Assembly: GCA_963777775.1 (NCBI GenBank)
Contig: CAVZRL010000005.1
Span: forward strand, 186,001 to 250,000
Direction: 5' to 3'
DNA from: WHSW01 sp963777775
GTDB lineage: Bacteria > Actinomycetota > Thermoleophilia > Solirubrobacterales > 70-9
DNA: 64,000 nt
In this document: piece by piece, positions 1 to 8,223 of the stretch
Numbering within the stretch: the first letter of the stretch is position 1
Layout of the letters: every line of letters starts with the position of its first letter
Program-made: the position numbers and the translations under genes
The notes under the pieces: generated by a model
Seen by the model: the letters and a program-made list of their open reading frames with translations, nothing else
The model's database searches: none
What the model was told of the DNA's origin: nothing

Positions 1-32
1 GAGGCGCGGCGCGCCGAGCACTGATCAACGCC

Positions 33-38
33 TAGCTT
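33..38 (+). promoter_or_regulatory. -10 box (TAGCTT), leaderless start of RhtA-like gene
   Basis: TAGCTT lies 7 nt before the GTG at 46, the spacing seen at most operon starts in this window. It predicts transcription starting at or next to the start codon. No clear -35 can be judged because the window begins 32 nt upstream. Confidence 0.45.
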
Positions 39-45
39 GAGCCCG

Positions 46-900
46 GTGAGCGAACGCGGCCGGGCAGTGTCGATCGCGCTCGTCCTCGGGGCGATCGTCT
101 CGGTCCAGGTCGGAGCCGCGGTCGCAACGACGCTGTTCGACGAGCTCGGCCCGACCGGGACGGTAATGCTGCGGCTTGGCTTTGCGGCGATCGTCCTGGT
201 CGCGATCTGGCGCCCGTCGATCGCCGGCCTGCGCGGCGCGCAGCGGCGCGACGTCGTCCTGTTCGGCCTCACGCTGGCGGGGATGAACACCTGCTTCTAC
301 CTGGCGCTCGACCGGATCCCGCTCGGGATCGGCGTGACGCTCGAGTTCGTCGGCCCGCTCGGCGTCGCCCTCGCCTTCTCACACCACCGCATCGACCTGC
401 TCTGGGCCGGGCTGGCCGGCGCCGGGATCCTGCTCCTCTCGCCGCTTCCCGGCGGCGACCTCGACGCACTCGGCTGCGTGCTGGCGCTGCTTGCGGGCGG
501 CTTCTGGGCCGCCTATATCGTGCTCGCCGAGCGGATCGGGCGCAGCTTCCCCGGCGGCCAGGGCCTGGCGCTGGCGATGGTCGTCGCGGGCGCGCTGCTG
601 CTCCCGATCGGGGTCGCCGACGCGGGTGCGGAGCTGCTCTCACCCGGGCTGCTGGCGGCCGGGCTCGCCGTGGCGATCCTGAGCTCGGCGATCCCCTACT
701 CGCTCGAGCTCGAGGCGCTGCGGCGCCTGCCCCGGGGCACCTTCGGGGTCCTGATGAGCCTCGAGCCGGCGGTCGCGGCAACGGTCGGGTTCGTCGGCCT
801 CGACCAGGGGCTGGCGGCGAACGAGGTGCTCGCGATCGCGCTCGTCGTGGTCGCCAGCGCCGGCGCGCTGCGGACCGCGCCGCCGCCGATCGAAGCCTGA
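46..900 (+). CDS. EamA/DMT-family exporter, RhtA-like
   Basis: A 284-aa inner-membrane protein, almost entirely hydrophobic, with about ten predicted transmembrane helices arranged as two EamA repeats. The mid-protein stretch GGFWAAYIVLAERIG and the C-terminal SSAIPYSLELEAL resemble RhtA, the threonine/homoserine exporter family, so efflux of amino acids or related metabolites is the likely role; the substrate is inferred. I take GTG 46 as the start because the TAGCTT -10 box would overlap an upstream TTG at 37. It converges on the kelch gene, whose stop lies 3 bp past its own. Confidence 0.85.
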   Translation: MSERGRAVSIALVLGAIVSVQVGAAVATTLFDELGPTGTVMLRLGFAAIVLVAIWRPSIAGLRGAQRRDVVLFGLTLAGMNTCFYLALDRIPLGIGVTLEFVGPLGVALAFSHHRIDLLWAGLAGAGILLLSPLPGGDLDALGCVLALLAGGFWAAYIVLAERIGRSFPGGQGLALAMVVAGALLLPIGVADAGAELLSPGLLAAGLAVAILSSAIPYSLELEALRRLPRGTFGVLMSLEPAVAATVGFVGLDQGLAANEVLAIALVVVASAGALRTAPPPIEA

Positions 901-903
901 GCG

Positions 904-1893
904 CTAGGGCTGGTCCAGGTACTCGATCGCTCCCGAGAAGGCGAGCCCGGGCCGCGGGCCGCCCTCGATCGCGTAGATGCGCCCGCGGCGGGCGACCCCG
1001 CCGAGCCCGTGGCGCGGGGTGACCATCTCGGGCAGGGGCTGCCAGCGATCGCTTGCCGGGTCATAGGCCTCGACCTGCTCGATCGTCGTCCCGCCGTCGA
1101 GCTCCTCGCCGCCGAAGACGACCAGCCGCCCCCGGGCCGCGACCGCCGCATGGCCGCTGCGCGCGGTTGCCAAACTCGCCGCCGCCGACCAGCGGTCGCG
1201 GCGCACGTCGTAGCGCTCGACCGTGGTCAGGCCGCCGTGCACCGGCCCCGGTCGACCGCCGGTGACGAATATCTGGTCCCCCAGCGCGGCGGCACCGATG
1301 TGGTTGCGGCCGGTCGGCATCGGCTCCCCGCGGTCCCAATCGCGCTCAGCGAGGTCGTAGATCTCGACCTTGCGCAGCCGTTCGCTTTCATCGCTGTAAC
1401 CGCCGATCGCGTACAGCTCGCCCCGGCGGGCGACCAGCGCCAGCGCCGCGCGCTCGATCGAGGCGTCGGGGAGGCGCCGCCAGCGATCGCGTCCGGGCGA
1501 ATAGCGGTACAGACGCCTCGACTTGCCCTGGTTGGCTCCGCCGAGGTTGCCGCCGAGCAGGTAGAGCCTGCCGTCATGCGCCGTGACCCCGGGGTGGTTG
1601 ACCGCGATCGGCAGCGGCGCGAGCTCGCGCCAGCGGTCGGCAGAGATGTCGTAGCGGACCATTCTCCCGGTCGTGCCGCCGCTCGAGATGAAGCCGCCGA
1701 CGACGTAGATGCGATCCCCGATCCGCGCCGCGCCGACCTCGGTCCGCTCGAGCGGGCTTGGGGTCAGCGCGCTCCAGGACGACGTGCTGCGTTCCGGGCG
1801 CTCGCCGTCGCGGGTCGCCGCGTAGACGATCGCCGCCCCGCAGCCGAGCGCGACCAGCGCCGCGGCGCCCGCCCGGGCCAGCGCGACCCTCAC
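904..1893 (-). CDS. Kelch-repeat protein with N-terminal membrane anchor/signal
   Basis: A 329-aa protein with an N-terminal hydrophobic segment (about residues 5-25), then five to six kelch motifs recognisable by recurring GG followed by Y/W-containing strands (YVVGGF, YLLGGN, YAIGGY, FVTGGR, VVFGGE). Kelch repeats form a beta-propeller, here probably extracytoplasmic; the ligand is unknown. The GTG at 1893 overlaps the stop of the upstream 58-aa gene (GTGA), which implies translational coupling, so I prefer it to the GTG at 1923. The C-terminus ends shortly after the last blade. Confidence 0.85.
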   Translation of the reverse strand: MRVALARAGAAALVALGCGAAIVYAATRDGERPERSTSSWSALTPSPLERTEVGAARIGDRIYVVGGFISSGGTTGRMVRYDISADRWRELAPLPIAVNHPGVTAHDGRLYLLGGNLGGANQGKSRRLYRYSPGRDRWRRLPDASIERAALALVARRGELYAIGGYSDESERLRKVEIYDLAERDWDRGEPMPTGRNHIGAAALGDQIFVTGGRPGPVHGGLTTVERYDVRRDRWSAAASLATARSGHAAVAARGRLVVFGGEELDGGTTIEQVEAYDPASDRWQPLPEMVTPRHGLGGVARRGRIYAIEGGPRPGLAFSGAIEYLDQP

Positions 1894-2066
1894 TTCGGCT
1901 CCCGTCGCTGCCAGCCGCGACACTCGGCGACCGGCAGCCGCGGGTAACGCGGATACGCCGGGTCCTCACGCGAGCGCTCGCAGAGCGAGAACCGCGAGCC
2001 GCGGGTATTGGCGACGACGCGCTGATGCGCGCAGGTGTCGCACAGGCCCGCGGCGGGTCGCCTCAT
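1890..2066 (-). CDS. Small conserved cysteine-rich (CxxC) protein, 58 aa
   Basis: An ATG-initiated 58-aa reading frame with four cysteines (CDTC at 9-12, C29, C49), a central NTRGSRFSLC stretch and a tyrosine/proline-rich YPRYPRLPV segment. This looks like the short putative metal-binding proteins found widely in actinobacteria; the function is unknown. Four cysteines suggest a zinc ribbon or redox site. Its stop overlaps the kelch start by 4 bp, so the two genes form an operon. The window position, composition and overlap all favour a real gene despite its size. Confidence 0.75.
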   Translation of the reverse strand: MRRPAAGLCDTCAHQRVVANTRGSRFSLCERSREDPAYPRYPRLPVAECRGWQRREPK

Positions 2067-2094
2067 CGGACCTCAGTATTGCGCCCGCCCGCGA

Positions 2095-2123
2095 TTCGCA
2101 GCCGTTACTTCACTTTGTATAGT
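2095..2123 (+). promoter_or_regulatory. Promoter of the ABC exporter operon, leaderless
   Basis: A -10 box TATAGT at 2118-2123 ends 6 nt before the ATG at 2130. A partial -35 (TTCGCA, 2095-2100) sits 17 bp upstream of it. The start point would be the A of the ATG. Confidence 0.6.
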
Positions 2124-2129
2124 CGAGGC

Positions 2130-3896
2130 ATGCCTACCTTCCGGCGGCTGCTCGGCTTCCTGGGCCCCTATCGCAAGACCGTGATCGTCTCCCTCGTCTT
2201 CGCCTGCGCGGCGATGGTGATGACGGTCGCGATCCCATGGCTGGTCGGCGACGCGGTGGACGCGATTTACGACCAGCGCCGGCCGGACCTGCTGCCGCTC
2301 GCCGCCGCGATCCTGGCCGCAGCCCTGCTGCGGCTCGGGCTGACCGTGGTCCGACGGCTGATCGCGGGCCGGGTCTCGCTCGCGGTCGAGTTCGACCTCC
2401 GCGAGCGCGTCTACGGGCACCTGCAGGCGCTCGAGCTCGGGTTTTTCGACGGCCAGCAGACCGGCCAGTTGATGTCGCGCGCGACGGTCGACCTGCAGGC
2501 GATCCGTTTCTTCCTCGGCTACGGGCTGATCTTCCTGACCCAGAACGCGCTCACGATCACGCTCGCGAGCATCGTCATGTTCGCGATCAAGCCGTGGCTC
2601 GCCGCGCTCGCGCTGATCCCGGTCCCGTTCGTGATCGTCGCCGCGGCCCGCTTCAACCGGCTCTCGCGCCCGGCGGTCCAGGAAGTCCAGCAACGGATCG
2701 CCGAGTTGACTGCCGAGGCCGAGGAGAGCGTGTCCGGGATCCGGATCGTGAAGGCGTTTGCGCGCGAGGAGCACATGCTGGCCCGCTTTCGGCGCTCGGT
2801 CGAGCGGGTCTTCGACCAGAACGTCTACTCGACCCGGCTGCGCGCCTTCTTCTCGCCGATGCTCGGCTTCATCCCCAGCCTCGGGCTCGCCGTCGTCCTC
2901 TTCGTCGGCGGGCGCCAGGTGATCGCCGGCAACCTGACGATCGGCGAGTTCACCGCCTTCTACACCTACCTGATCATGTTGATGGGCCCGATGCGGATGC
3001 TCGGGATGGCGCTCGGGATGGCGCAGCGGGCGGTCGCCTCGGGCAACCGCCTGTTCGAGATCCTCGATCGCGAGCCGAGAATCGCCAGCGCCCCCGATGC
3101 GGGTGCGCTGCCCCCGGGTCCCGGCCGGGTCGAGTTTCGCGACGTGACGCTGCGCTACGACGGCGCCGGGCCCTCGCTGAGCGAGGTCAGCCTCGAGATC
3201 CCCGCCGGGCGCACCGTCGCCCTGGTCGGCCCGACCGGCTCAGGGAAGACGAGCCTTGTCGGTCTGCTCGCGCGCCTGTATGACCCAAGCGAGGGCGGCG
3301 TGCTCGTCGACGGCGCCGACGTGCGCTCGGTCGAGCTCGACTCGCTGCGCAGCGCGGTCGCCTTCGTCGCCGACGACAGCTTCCTGTTCTCTGCCACGGT
3401 CGCCGAGAACATCGCCTACGCTCGGCCGCGGGCGACACGGGAGGAGATCGAGGCGGCGGCCCGGCGCGCCCAGGCGCACGAGTTCATCGCCAGGCTTCCG
3501 GATGGCTACGAGACGATGGTCGGCGAGCGCGGCCTGACCCTCTCGGGCGGCCAGCGCCAGCGGGTCGCGATCGCGCGGGCGCTGATCGCCGACCCGCGGA
3601 TCCTGATCCTCGACGACGCCACCTCCTCGGTCGACGCCCGGACCGAGGCGGCGATCAAGCGCGGGCTGCGCGAGGTGATGGAGGGTCGAACGACCTTCGT
3701 CGTCGCCCACCGCCTGTCGACGATCTCGCTCGCCGACGAGATCGTGGTCATGGAGGCGGGCCGGATCGTCGATCGCGGACGCCACGCCGAGCTGCTCGGG
3801 CGCTGCCCGCTCTACGCCGAGATCGCCGAGTTCGGCTGCGAGGACGTGCTCTTCCTGCAGCGCGATGTCGAGCAGCGCGAGGAGGTGGCGTTGTGA
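2130..3896 (+). CDS. ABC exporter half-transporter, subunit with degenerate ATP site
   Basis: A 588-aa fusion of a six-helix type IV exporter membrane domain (about residues 15-310) to an ATPase domain (about 340-575). Walker A is GPTGSGKTS (about 367), the signature is LSGGQ (about 471), and Walker B is ILILDDATS, so the catalytic glutamate is Asp. The Q-loop glutamine position also reads Asp (VADDSF instead of VPQD). The H-loop HRLST is intact. These are the marks of the non-catalytic site subunit of a heterodimeric exporter. ATG 2130 follows a leaderless promoter and the stop overlaps the next gene. Substrate unknown, possibly drugs or lipids. Confidence 0.9.
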   Translation: MPTFRRLLGFLGPYRKTVIVSLVFACAAMVMTVAIPWLVGDAVDAIYDQRRPDLLPLAAAILAAALLRLGLTVVRRLIAGRVSLAVEFDLRERVYGHLQALELGFFDGQQTGQLMSRATVDLQAIRFFLGYGLIFLTQNALTITLASIVMFAIKPWLAALALIPVPFVIVAAARFNRLSRPAVQEVQQRIAELTAEAEESVSGIRIVKAFAREEHMLARFRRSVERVFDQNVYSTRLRAFFSPMLGFIPSLGLAVVLFVGGRQVIAGNLTIGEFTAFYTYLIMLMGPMRMLGMALGMAQRAVASGNRLFEILDREPRIASAPDAGALPPGPGRVEFRDVTLRYDGAGPSLSEVSLEIPAGRTVALVGPTGSGKTSLVGLLARLYDPSEGGVLVDGADVRSVELDSLRSAVAFVADDSFLFSATVAENIAYARPRATREEIEAAARRAQAHEFIARLPDGYETMVGERGLTLSGGQRQRVAIARALIADPRILILDDATSSVDARTEAAIKRGLREVMEGRTTFVVAHRLSTISLADEIVVMEAGRIVDRGRHAELLGRCPLYAEIAEFGCEDVLFLQRDVEQREEVAL

Positions 3897-5839
3897 GTGA
3901 TCGCCGTTGGCCGCTCGCCGCTCGCCGCTCGGTTGAGAACGGCGATGACCCGGAGACGCAAGGGTCAGAGCTTGCCGAGCAGACCGAGGATCAGTCGAAC
4001 CAGCCCGGGAGGCTGGCCGGCACGCTGTTGCTGTTCCGCGACCTCTGGCGGCTGATCCGCGGCGAGGACCAGCGCGGGCGCAAGGTGCGCTGGCTGCTCG
4101 GCCTGTTGCGCCCCTACCGCGCGCAGGTGATCCTGATGCTGGTCGCGCTGCTGGTCGCGACCGCGGCCGCGCTCGCGCCACCGTTCCTGGCCGGGAAGGC
4201 GATCGACGACGGGATCCTGGCCGGCGACACGGGCGTCCTGACCGTGGTCGTCGTCGTCTTCATCGCCTCGATCACGCTCTACTGGGGCGCCTCATATGCG
4301 CAGACCTACCTCGTCGGCTGGGTCGGGCAGCGGGCGCTGCAGGACCTGCGCCAGCGGATCTACGTCCACCTGCAGGCGATGTCGATCGGGTTCTTCACCC
4401 GCCGCAAGCCCGGCGTCTTGATCTCGCGGATGACCAACGACGTGCAGGCGCTCGACAGCCTGGTCACCGACGGCGTGATCACCCTGGTCTCGAGCACGCT
4501 GACGCTCGCCGGCGTGGTCGTGATCCTGCTTGCGCTCGACCTCCAGCTCGCGCTGATCACGTTTCTCACCTTCCCCCTCCTGCTCCTCGCGAGCGTGATC
4601 TTCCGGATCGCCTCGACCGGTGCCTACCGGCTCACCCGCGAGCGGATCGCCGAGATCACCGCCTACCTGCAGGAGACGCTCTCGGGAGTGCGCGTGGTGC
4701 GGACGTTCGGGCGCGAGCGCCAGCACGTCGACCGGATGACCGAGCTCAACGAGGCCAACCGCGAGGCCAACATGCGCACCGTCTACCTCAACGCCTCCTA
4801 CTTTCCCGCCGTCGAGCTGCTCTCGGCGATCGGGACCGCGGCGATCATCCTCTTCGGCGGATACCAGGCGATCGACGGCCGGATCGAGATCGGGGTAGTG
4901 GTCGCGTTCATCGGCTACCTGCAGCTCTTCTTCGACCCGATCCAGCAGATCTCCCAGCTGTACACGACCTACCAGCAGGGAATGGCGGCGCTGGACAAGA
5001 TCTTCGACCTGCTCGACACCGAGCCCGACATGGTCGACAGACCGGACGCGATCAACCCCGGGCGGCTGCGCGGGGAGATCGAGCTCGACGGTGTCTGGTT
5101 CTCCTATGCGGCGGGCGGGGACGCGACCGAGGGGGCGGTCGGCGCGGCGGGGTGGGCGCTGGACGGGATCGACCTCCACGTCCCCGCGGGACAAACGGTG
5201 GCGCTGGTCGGTGAGACCGGGGCCGGCAAATCGACGCTGGCGAAGCTCGTTGCCCGCTTCTATGACCCACAGCGCGGCCGCGTCCTGGTCGACGGTCACG
5301 ACCTGCGCGATTTGAGCGCGACGGCGCTGCGCAGCCAACTCGGGATCGTGCCCCAGGAGGGCTTTCTGTTCTCGGGCACGATTCGCGACAACATCGCCTT
5401 CGGGCGCCCGGACGCCGGCGAGGAGGAGATCCTCGCCGCGGCCCGCGCGGTCGGGGCGCAGGAGTTCATCGACCGGCTCGGCGACGGGTTCGCGACCGAG
5501 GTCGGGGAGCGCGGGGCGGCGCTCTCGGCCGGCCAGCGCCAGCTGGTCGCGTTCGCGCGCGCGCTGCTCGCCGACCCGCGGATCCTGATCCTCGACGAGG
5601 CGACCTCGAACGTCGACGTGCGAACCGAGCGGGTGATCGAGGAGGGCCTGGAGCGGTTGCTGCACGGACGGACCGCGATCGTGATCGCGCATCGGCTCTC
5701 GACGATCCGTCGCGCCGGCCGGATCGTCGTGCTCGAGCACGGGAGGATCGCCGAGTCGGGCACTCATGACGAGCTGATCGCCGGCGACGGGCACTACGCG
5801 CGCCTGTACGGGGCCTGGGCGGGCGCCGCGGTCGGCTGA
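3893..5839 (+). CDS. ABC exporter half-transporter, catalytic partner
   Basis: A 648-aa partner of the preceding subunit, overlapping it by 4 bp (GTGA). A polar 50-residue N-terminal extension precedes six membrane helices and the ATPase domain. Walker A GETGAGKST (about 441), Q-loop VPQEG, Walker B ILILDEATS with the catalytic Glu, and H-loop HRLST are all intact, but the signature is LSAGQ instead of LSGGQ. Pairing this Walker B with the LSGGQ of subunit one gives one competent site and one degenerate site, as in heterodimeric exporters such as TM287/288. A roughly 15-residue Gly/Ala insertion lies near the start of the ATPase domain. Confidence 0.9.
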   Translation: MSDRRWPLAARRSVENGDDPETQGSELAEQTEDQSNQPGRLAGTLLLFRDLWRLIRGEDQRGRKVRWLLGLLRPYRAQVILMLVALLVATAAALAPPFLAGKAIDDGILAGDTGVLTVVVVVFIASITLYWGASYAQTYLVGWVGQRALQDLRQRIYVHLQAMSIGFFTRRKPGVLISRMTNDVQALDSLVTDGVITLVSSTLTLAGVVVILLALDLQLALITFLTFPLLLLASVIFRIASTGAYRLTRERIAEITAYLQETLSGVRVVRTFGRERQHVDRMTELNEANREANMRTVYLNASYFPAVELLSAIGTAAIILFGGYQAIDGRIEIGVVVAFIGYLQLFFDPIQQISQLYTTYQQGMAALDKIFDLLDTEPDMVDRPDAINPGRLRGEIELDGVWFSYAAGGDATEGAVGAAGWALDGIDLHVPAGQTVALVGETGAGKSTLAKLVARFYDPQRGRVLVDGHDLRDLSATALRSQLGIVPQEGFLFSGTIRDNIAFGRPDAGEEEILAAARAVGAQEFIDRLGDGFATEVGERGAALSAGQRQLVAFARALLADPRILILDEATSNVDVRTERVIEEGLERLLHGRTAIVIAHRLSTIRRAGRIVVLEHGRIAESGTHDELIAGDGHYARLYGAWAGAAVG

Positions 5840-5862
5840 CCGGCGACGAGCGCGATCGCCGG
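5840..5862. terminator. Hairpin between convergent genes, probable bidirectional terminator
   Basis: A perfect 7-bp inverted repeat (CCGGCGA / TCGCCGG) with a 9-nt loop begins directly after the stop of the ABC exporter and precedes the convergent gene. There is no T-run, which is common for such hairpins in high-GC bacteria. Confidence 0.5.
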
Positions 5863-5876
5863 ACAGCGACCAGTGA

Positions 5877-6623
5877 TTAGGGGCTGACGCCGCCCGAGCC
5901 CGAGCCCGAGTCGCCGCCGTCGGTCGGCGCCGGTGCAGGCGCCGGTGCGGGCGGGGCCACCCCGCCCTCGGTCGGGGCGACGGGGGCGGGTGCCGGTGCG
6001 GGCGTCGTGGTCGTCACCCCGCCGGTCTCGGGGACCGGGGGCGCCTCGGTCGCCGCACCTGTCTCCGAGGCGGCCTCGCCGCCTTCGCCGCCTTCGCCGC
6101 CCTCGCCCACCTGCGAGAGGTCGCCGCAGACGTCGAGCCCGACCTGCGAGGCGGCATCCTGCGCCTCGGTCGCCGCCTCGTCGATCCGGGTCTGCAGCTC
6201 GGCGGCGGCAGTGTCGTCGCCGCGCTCGAGTGCCGTCGCGAGCCTCCCGTAGCCGCTGACCTGGTCCTCGAGTGCGGCGAAGAGGTCCTGCAGGCCACTC
6301 GGGGCGTCCTCGGGAACCGGCAGCGACCGGAGCGACTCGAGCTCGCCGGCAAGGATCTGCTGCCGCTCGGTTGCCGCCGCGACCGCGTCGGTCTCATCGA
6401 CCGATGCGAGGGTCGAATTCGCCTCGAGGCAGGACGCGTCCGCCTGATCGATGTAGGCAGCGAGCGTGAGCGCCGTAGCGCCCTCGGTGCCGGTCGTGCC
6501 CAGCGGGGCGACGGGCGCCGCATCGTCGTCCCCCCCGCAGCTTCGGATCAGGAGGACGAGGACGATGAACACGACCGCGAGGATGCTCAGCGCGACGAGG
6601 CGCCGGCGCTGGTAGACGTCCAT
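5877..6623 (-). CDS. Membrane-anchored protein with helical domain and Pro/Ala-rich tail
   Basis: A 248-aa protein. Residues 10-27 form one transmembrane segment just after a basic RRR, so the remainder is probably outside the cell. Residues about 50-155 are alpha-helical and contain two cysteines (in DASCLEA and DVCGDL) that could form a disulfide. The last 85 residues are low-complexity Gly/Glu then Pro-Ala-rich sequence, typical of a cell-wall-spanning linker. I recognise no family. A TAACGT box lies 9 nt before the ATG. Confidence 0.7.
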   Translation of the reverse strand: MDVYQRRRLVALSILAVVFIVLVLLIRSCGGDDDAAPVAPLGTTGTEGATALTLAAYIDQADASCLEANSTLASVDETDAVAAATERQQILAGELESLRSLPVPEDAPSGLQDLFAALEDQVSGYGRLATALERGDDTAAAELQTRIDEAATEAQDAASQVGLDVCGDLSQVGEGGEGGEGGEAASETGAATEAPPVPETGGVTTTTPAPAPAPVAPTEGGVAPPAPAPAPAPTDGGDSGSGSGGVSP

Positions 6624-6632
6624 GAGCGTCCA

Positions 6633-6638
6633 ACGTTA
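6633..6638 (-). promoter_or_regulatory. -10 box (TAACGT), near-leaderless
   Basis: TAACGT on the minus strand ends 9 nt before the ATG at 6623, which would give a leader of about two nucleotides. The rest of the 160-bp divergent gap (6639-6782) holds no recognisable site. Confidence 0.35.
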
Positions 6639-6782
6639 CAAAGTGCCCGGCGGCGCTCGGTGGCTAAAGCCCCGCATGGGTGCTGATTTTCAACCTCCGA
6701 GGCGACGGCGCCCGAGCGGACGGGAGGCCCGCAATCGGCGCGGCGCCTGCAGGGAACAGGCACCCGCGCCGATGAAAGCGGG

Positions 6783-8006
6783 GTGCGATCGACTCGGATC
6801 ACGATCCCGGCCGCCCTGGCCCTCGCGGCCTGCTCGCTTGCGGGGCTGGGGGCCGGCGGGCAGGCATCAACGCGCGGGGACGGGGATGGCACGGTGCGCA
6901 CGGGCACGACGGGCAACGACTCCGAGCTGCTCAAGGCGATCCCGATCAGCAGGCGCAAGGACGACAAGCGGCGAGTGGTGATGTCGCTTCAGCCCGGCAA
7001 CCTCGGCGACTTGCGAGACGGCGACCGGCTCGAGGCGACGGCCGAGGTCGAGGTCTCGGTCTGCCTGAAGCCCAACGAGCTGCACGGCTCGAACCGGCCC
7101 TGTATCGGCAAGACCTACGGCTACGACCCGACCGTGATCGCCGAACTGGTGCTCGCCGACGGCGCCAAGGCGACCGGCGGTGGCCGCACCCTGTTGCTCG
7201 GTCGTCAGAAGTTGACCTGCAGGCAGTCGCAGCCGAACCGAAACCACCACTGCGTGCTCGTGATCGACGACGGACTGGCGGCGATCGATGACGCGAGCCG
7301 GCTGCCGTGCAACTCGCAGACCTGCCACATCAACCTGGTGCTCAGCGCTCACGATCACAACGCGGGCCCCGGCGAGCGGCTCGTCGTCGGCGCCGACTCG
7401 GGCGGCAAGGCGGTCAACGGCGACAAGGGGCGGGTCAACTTCAGCCGCTACCGACCGGACGGGCCGAAGGGTGAAGCTCCGCTGGTCTCCGAAGCGCGTC
7501 TGCGCCCCGTCCTGCCGATCGCCGGCGAGGGCGCGAAGGTCACTGAGCGCGCGGTCTACTCGGTCGAGCTCGGCGACCTGCGCCTCGGCGAGCAGCTGGT
7601 GATCGACGGAAAGCTGGTGACGGCGATCGGCAATCACGCCTACAACGCGTTCCAGACAACCGGGATCGTGCTCTCGGCGAATCCGAAGTCCGCCAGCCGG
7701 GAGGGCTGGCCGGAGCGCGTCGGCGACCTCAACGGGCAGATCGCGGAGGCGAACGGGTTCAACTGCACCCAGGGTGAGAGCGCCCACGAGAGTCCCTGCG
7801 TGGCGCGCAAGGTCGGGGTGCTGGAGATCACCCGCGATTCGCCGAAGACCCTGTACGTCAACCTGGTCGCCGGGCTGTCCGCCCAGGCCGACTTCAACAA
7901 TCGCCACCGCAGCAACGACGTCGCCGAGGTGCTCACGCAGGGCTTCCTGCGCGTCTATCGCTACTCGGCCGACCGCAACGACTCACCGCCGCCGACTCGC
8001 GACTGA
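6783..8006 (+). CDS. Secreted cysteine-containing protein with two similar domains
   Basis: A 407-aa protein with an N-terminal signal sequence (about residues 5-28, Ala-rich hydrophobic core). The mature part falls into two segments, about 65-225 and about 245-400, that share a pattern: a strand of the form VxLGDLRxGExL, a Cys pair separated by a Gly/Ser/His-rich loop (CLK...PC and NCTQGES...PC), then a buried strand containing LVLSA or NLVAGL. This looks like an internal duplication of a beta-rich, disulfide-stabilised domain. No family is recognised. GTG 6783 is the only start just before the signal sequence. Confidence 0.7.
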   Translation: MRSTRITIPAALALAACSLAGLGAGGQASTRGDGDGTVRTGTTGNDSELLKAIPISRRKDDKRRVVMSLQPGNLGDLRDGDRLEATAEVEVSVCLKPNELHGSNRPCIGKTYGYDPTVIAELVLADGAKATGGGRTLLLGRQKLTCRQSQPNRNHHCVLVIDDGLAAIDDASRLPCNSQTCHINLVLSAHDHNAGPGERLVVGADSGGKAVNGDKGRVNFSRYRPDGPKGEAPLVSEARLRPVLPIAGEGAKVTERAVYSVELGDLRLGEQLVIDGKLVTAIGNHAYNAFQTTGIVLSANPKSASREGWPERVGDLNGQIAEANGFNCTQGESAHESPCVARKVGVLEITRDSPKTLYVNLVAGLSAQADFNNRHRSNDVAEVLTQGFLRVYRYSADRNDSPPPTRD

Positions 8007-8025
8007 TCGGGGGATTCCCGGCGAG

Positions 8026-8062
8026 CGGTGGATCGACGTCCGATATGAGGGTCAATCCACCG
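8026..8062. terminator. Inverted repeat between secreted-protein gene and tRNA-Gln, possible terminator
   Basis: CGGTGGAT and ATCCACCG form an 8-bp stem with a 21-nt loop, and a further GATCCACC follows at 8072-8079. It sits after the stop of the rightward gene and 3' of the leftward tRNA, so it could end either transcript. Confidence 0.35.
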
Positions 8063-8084
8063 TTCGACATTGATCCACCCGAAG

Positions 8085-8156
8085 CTCCGGGGCATGGACT
8101 CGAACCATGAATTTCAGGGCCAGAACCTGACGAGTTGCCAATTACTCCACCCCGGA
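8085..8156 (-). tRNA. tRNA-Gln (anticodon CUG)
   Basis: A 72-nt cloverleaf on the minus strand. The acceptor stem is TCCGGGG/CCCCGGA, the D stem GAGT/ACTC, the anticodon stem TCAGG/CCTGA with loop TTCTGGC, and the T stem CATGG/CCATG with loop TTCGAGT. Anticodon CTG reads CAG (Gln). The 3' CCA is not encoded. The discriminator base is G, normal for tRNA-Gln. Confidence 0.95.
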
Positions 8157-8223
8157 CCGTGAGTCGGCACAAAGATAGCGTCAGCCGCGACAGGCTCGGC
8201 GAGCTGGACTGCGGCGGAGTCCG

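Noticed and set aside
6639..6782. Possible riboswitch or regulatory RNA in the divergent gap
   Set aside because: A few purine-rich and hairpin-like stretches, but no class-specific motif and no convincing -35/-10 pair.
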